From Spinacia oleracea (taxonomy: Eukaryota > Streptophyta > Magnoliopsida > Caryophyllales > Amaranthaceae): a stretch of DNA of 64,000 nt. The translations under genes were made by a program, and so were the position numbers. The DNA lies in assembly GCF_020520425.1 (NCBI RefSeq), contig NC_079487.1, positions 133,880,385-133,944,384 of the forward strand. The letters are read 5' to 3'. The notes under the pieces are model-generated. The model was given only the letters and a program-made list of their open reading frames with translations, ran no database searches and was not told the origin of the DNA. This document shows positions 60,948-64,000 of this stretch, piece by piece; the first letter of the stretch is position 1; each line of letters starts with the position of its first letter.

Positions 60948-62732
60948 CGGATATTTCATGAAATACCCCCCGAGTTTTGAAGTAATTCACCAAATGCCCA
61001 TCAAGTTCTAATAATTCACCAAATACCCCTGACAATTGACTTAATGCCCCAAATACCCTTACTGATAACGGTCTGTTAGTCCGCCGTTAGCCTAGTTTCA
61101 TAATTCACCAAATGCCCCTTTTTTAAAATTTTATTTCACCAAATACCCCTATTATTAAACTTATTTCAACAAATGCCCCAACCTTAAAAATAGTTATTCT
61201 GATGTTCCAACGTCTAGTTTTTTCGTTTGAAAATTAGTCGTTGCTTATTGTTTGCTTATGCCTTCTTGATCCACTAAAGTCGTGATAATATCTAAAGGCT
61301 AATTTTGAACAAACGTTGTAGTACGAAGAAAAAATAATAATGTTGATTGTGTGTTCCACTCAATACAAAGCTACACAATTTATAGGTATCAAAATAACAA
61401 ATTAAGCCTTATAATAAGGAAGAAAGATACTTATGAAATGAATCCAAGCAACAAAGAAAATCAATGTTCTGATTAACGAGTGGGATATCTTGAAATGACA
61501 ATTTGTACATTAAACTCAAGGCATAATCCAAAGAGAAGCTAGTAGGAAACTTATTCCTGATTTACAGCTACAATGCCAATTATGAGCTTTGGATCTATTG
61601 ACGTCACAAGGAAATTTGACAAGCATCGACTCATCGTACACAAATTCAACTCCACTGCTTCAACCTAGGGACGGGAAACACTTGAGGAGAATCTCAGAAC
61701 CTGTTTCGAGCTCCTGTTCTAATATGGTCAGTGGAGGAACCAATCTCACTATTTTCCTTTTCCAGCAGTTAATATTAACAATTTAACATTCCTGAATTTC
61801 GACAAGCATCAACTAGCGGGCCAACTTGTACATCCAACTCTATACCAATAATAAGACCATGCCCTCGGACTTTTTTCGCATGTTGTTTGCCTCCCAATTG
61901 CTTTGCTAAGAGTTCTCTGAAGTCTTAACTTTTCTTTGCTAAAAGTACTTGCTTGCTCTCCTGAGTCCTAAGTTCTGTATGTCCATCCCAAACTATGACA
62001 TAAATAGGATTAGCCTTTCTTCATTTCAAAATCAAAGTAAGATGCCTTGTATTGACATTACAGTATCATCCTTTTCTTCATTTGCTTCAAGTCATATTGC
62101 ATCTTACCATTTCCCCTATTTTCAGTACTTTCTCCTTCGTCTAAGCTTCCCCTGTATTGTCCTTCATGCTACTGCCCCCTATTTTCTTGCTCAACTACTC
62201 CCTTGCACCATCTCAGATTGTTGCAAGGATCACACTTGTAGTACAACCTTTGTGGATTGAGTGTTGTATCGGAGCTTCAGATGACAAATTTCCTATCACA
62301 ATAGCAAAATTGGTTAGGTACTCTAATATATGTGGACTCATTGTGTGTGGATGATGATTTGGAAACAAAACTCATGACACAAATCTAATGCAATTAGCAA
62401 AGCAAAGAAAAACAATATTTAAATTACAAGAAACATTCAGAAAGTGGGTTTTTATAGCCAAGCAAGATCAACAACTACTTTTCAAACGAAAAGACTAGTC
62501 GTTGGAACATCAGAATAACTATTTTTAAGTTTGGGGTATTTGGTGAAATAAGTTTAATAATAGGGGTATTTGGTGAATTATGAAACTAGGCTAACGGCGG
62601 ACTAACGGACCGTTAAAAGTAAGGGTATTTGGGACATTAAGTCAATTGTCAGGGGTATTTGGTGAATTATTGGAACTTGATGGGCATTTGGTGAATTACT
62701 TCAAAACTCGGGGGTATTTCATGAAATACCCG
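60948..62732. mobile_element. Mutator-like foldback element with long TIRs
   Basis: 1785 bp with inverted arms of about 265-295 bases (60948-61243 and 62470-62732). They start CGGATATTTCATGAAATACC at the left and CGGGTATTTCATGAAATACC from the right, and share CACCAAATRCCC words and the ACGGNCYGTTAGTCCGCCGT segment. A perfect 9-bp target duplication TAATAATTA (60939-60947 and 62733-62741) marks a Mutator-type insertion. The 1.2-kb interior has no transposase frame. The largest frames (61949-62260, 103 codons) look like noncoding T-rich sequence. The arms differ at several places, so the insertion is not the youngest in the window. Confidence 0.88.
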
Positions 62733-63034
62733 TAATAATTACCATTAATTCTCCAAATATCATAATAATCCTTTTTAATTCCTTAAGAAAAGTACGTAAC
62801 TTAATCCAGAATCTTTACTTAAACTTGTTACAACTTAACAATGACTTAGATGAACACATCTATAGTGAAATCCTCGCCACTACTCGTTTCCGTGGTCCCC
62901 AGCAGTACCTAAAACAGAAAACAAAACGGTGTGCCGAAGACTCAGTAACGAGTTACCCTAGCATCGTAACATCATTTCAATTCATTTTATTTAATAAACA
63001 TGGAGAATAAAATATAGTAAAACATTTAATAAAT

Positions 63035-63118
63035 CATCATTTCAGAAGCATCATTTCGAAAACATCATTTCAGAAATATCATTCCAGGAACATTATTTCA
63101 GGAACATCATTTCATTAA
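63035..63118. repeat. 14-bp tandem array, 6 units
   Basis: Six consecutive 14-base units of the form CATCATTTCAGAAN, with one to three substitutions each and no length change. Confidence 0.9.
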
Positions 63119-63167
63119 CCTTTTTCCTTTTAACAGTTTTATTCTGGTCGTCAGAACTTTACAGGAA

Positions 63168-63384
63168 AACATGGTAGGACGTCTCCTACGAACAGGGGAA
63201 GCCAGTGCTTCATAACAGGGGGAGTCAGTGCTCCATAACAGGGGAAGCCAGTGCTTCTTATCAGGGAGAATCTTGATTCCATATCAGGGGAAGCTAGTGC
63301 TTCTTATCAGGGGGAACCTTGGTTCCATATCAGGGGAAGCCAGTGCTTCTTATCAGGGAGAGTCTGGGCTCCATATCAGGGGAA
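63168..63384. repeat. 23-bp tandem array of covarying hairpin units
   Basis: Nine full units (63168, 63191, 63214, 63237, 63260, 63283, 63306, 63329, 63352) and a partial tenth, all exactly 23 bases and starting AACA or ATCAGGG. Each holds an inverted repeat centred at the same place (positions i+j=29 of the unit): GAAGC/GCTTC, GGAG/CTCC, GAATC/GATTC, GGAACC/GGTTCC, GTAGGA/TCCTAC. Odd-numbered copies after the first share GAAGCCAGTGCTTC; the others vary. The stem sequence changes between units while pairing is kept. Confidence 0.95.
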
Positions 63385-63431
63385 CTTGACCAGTTCTTAC
63401 ACTTTCATTTATCATGTGTTACATTTATTTT

Positions 63432-64000
63432 ACGGTTTTTTCATGAAATGCCCCTGAGGTTTGCAATAATGCACCAAATACACCTGCGCGTTTCAAAATT
63501 CATAAAATACCCCTAAAGTTCCGTACTGTTCATTAAATGCTCCTGGATTTAACGGACGTTAGCTTGCCGTTAGTGACGTTTTACCAATTTGCCCTTAATT
63601 GTTGTTTGGCGCGATTTAGGTAACAATTGTGACTGAAATTCCAAAAAAAAAAAAAACTTCTCAACTTCTCTTCTTTCTCTCTCCTTTCCCCTGTTCTTCA
63701 ACCCTCATCAATTCTACTGTAACTGACAAAATTCTGGGTAGATCTTCAAGAATTTAGTGAAATTTGTTGCGTTCTCTTTTGGCGAGTTCGTGGGTGTTCG
63801 TTTGGTGAATTCGCGACAAAAAGGGGGCAACTTGGAGGCGATTTAGAGCTTCGGGTGCAGTGGACGAACAAGGGCCCTTTTCCTAGTTGGATTATCTACT
63901 TCAAGGTAATAATCCCTTCTTCGCTGATTTATTTTGCTTGTAAAGTACAATTTTTTTCGCGAAATTGATTAGGGTTAGGGTTTTGCGAAATTGTCAGTGA
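63432..64000 (+). mobile_element. Left end of a second Mutator-like element, cut by the window
   Basis: CGGTTTTTTCATGAAATGCC at 63434 parallels the ends of the 60948-62732 element (CGGRTATTTCATGAAATACC). It continues with CACCAAATAC, AAAATACCCCT and a GGACGTTAGCTTGCCGTTAG block like that of the first. After about 170 bases a CT-rich leader (63657-63720) and an exon-like stretch ending TTCAAG|GTAATA at 63905/63906 follow, as if a plus-strand gene begins inside the element. The rest lies outside the window. Confidence 0.55.

Larger units (their letters stand above)
60823..63431. mobile_element. LTR-retroelement-like fossil, interrupted by a Mutator-like insert
   Basis: The stretch starts TGTAACGCCCCGACC, a beginning often seen in plant Ty3/gypsy long terminal repeats. 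If the Mutator-like element (60948-62732) is taken out, about 820 bases remain, including both tandem arrays at the right. No internal coding region or second terminal repeat is in the window. It looks like an old, incomplete piece. Family assignment is tentative. Confidence 0.3.

Noticed and set aside
63168-63384. Regular 23-bp repeats as a CRISPR array
   Set aside because: The units are contiguous, with no unique spacers, in a plant nuclear context with no cas-like genes.

Overview
The window is nuclear DNA of a flowering plant. Its genes carry many canonical GT-AG introns, the gaps are AT-rich, and DNA-transposon relics (Stowaway, Mutator-like, hAT, Helitron) fill introns and spacers. A scattered nonamer, TACTYCGTA, is strongly over-represented. 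From memory this is common in Caryophyllales (beet, spinach, quinoa relatives), so I lean to that order; this is an inference.

Six protein-coding genes can be rebuilt exon by exon. (1) 1929-7774, minus: a plant coiled-coil protein of 688 aa in 5 exons. (2) 16906-21171, plus: an RGLG-type copine/vWA-RING ubiquitin ligase of 470 aa in 11 exons. (3) 23657-36712, minus: the mRNA-export factor GLE1, 676 aa in 14 exons, with transposon-swollen introns. (4) 39170-45802 and (5) 48166-53479, plus: a tandem pair of secreted GH5 glycosidases with a C-terminal ricin-B-like domain (543 and 534 aa, 4 exons each, two internal exons of identical length). (6) 54557-59687, minus: the 20S proteasome beta-2 subunit PBB, 274 aa in 8 exons. 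RGLG and GLE1 converge, GLE1 and the first GH5 gene diverge, and the second GH5 gene and PBB converge. The genes do not form one pathway. The GLE1-GH5 neighbourhood matches what I recall of Arabidopsis chromosome 1 (At1g13120/At1g13130).

The gene-poor stretches are mostly repeats. At 7.8-15.6 kb there is a Mutator-like MITE with a perfect 9-bp target duplication, a 52-bp minisatellite, a TATA-led unit with a 21-bp (7-codon) repeat ORF, long GTT and GTTCA repeats, and a TTATC-rich foldback. At 21.7-23.2 kb lies a 1.46-kb poly(A) retroposon with a perfect 16-bp target duplication. The end of the window (60.6-64 kb) is a nest: a SINE-like piece, LTR-like fossil sequence, a 1.8-kb Mutator-like foldback element, a 14-bp and a 23-bp tandem array, and the start of a second Mutator-like element.

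The most unusual signals are the 23-bp array whose units keep a hairpin through compensatory changes (63168-63384), the dispersed TACTYCGTA nonamer with apparent CpG-decay variants, and three near-empty insertions of 16-21 nt, each an A-tail plus a few bases, flanked by perfect 16-18-bp duplications.
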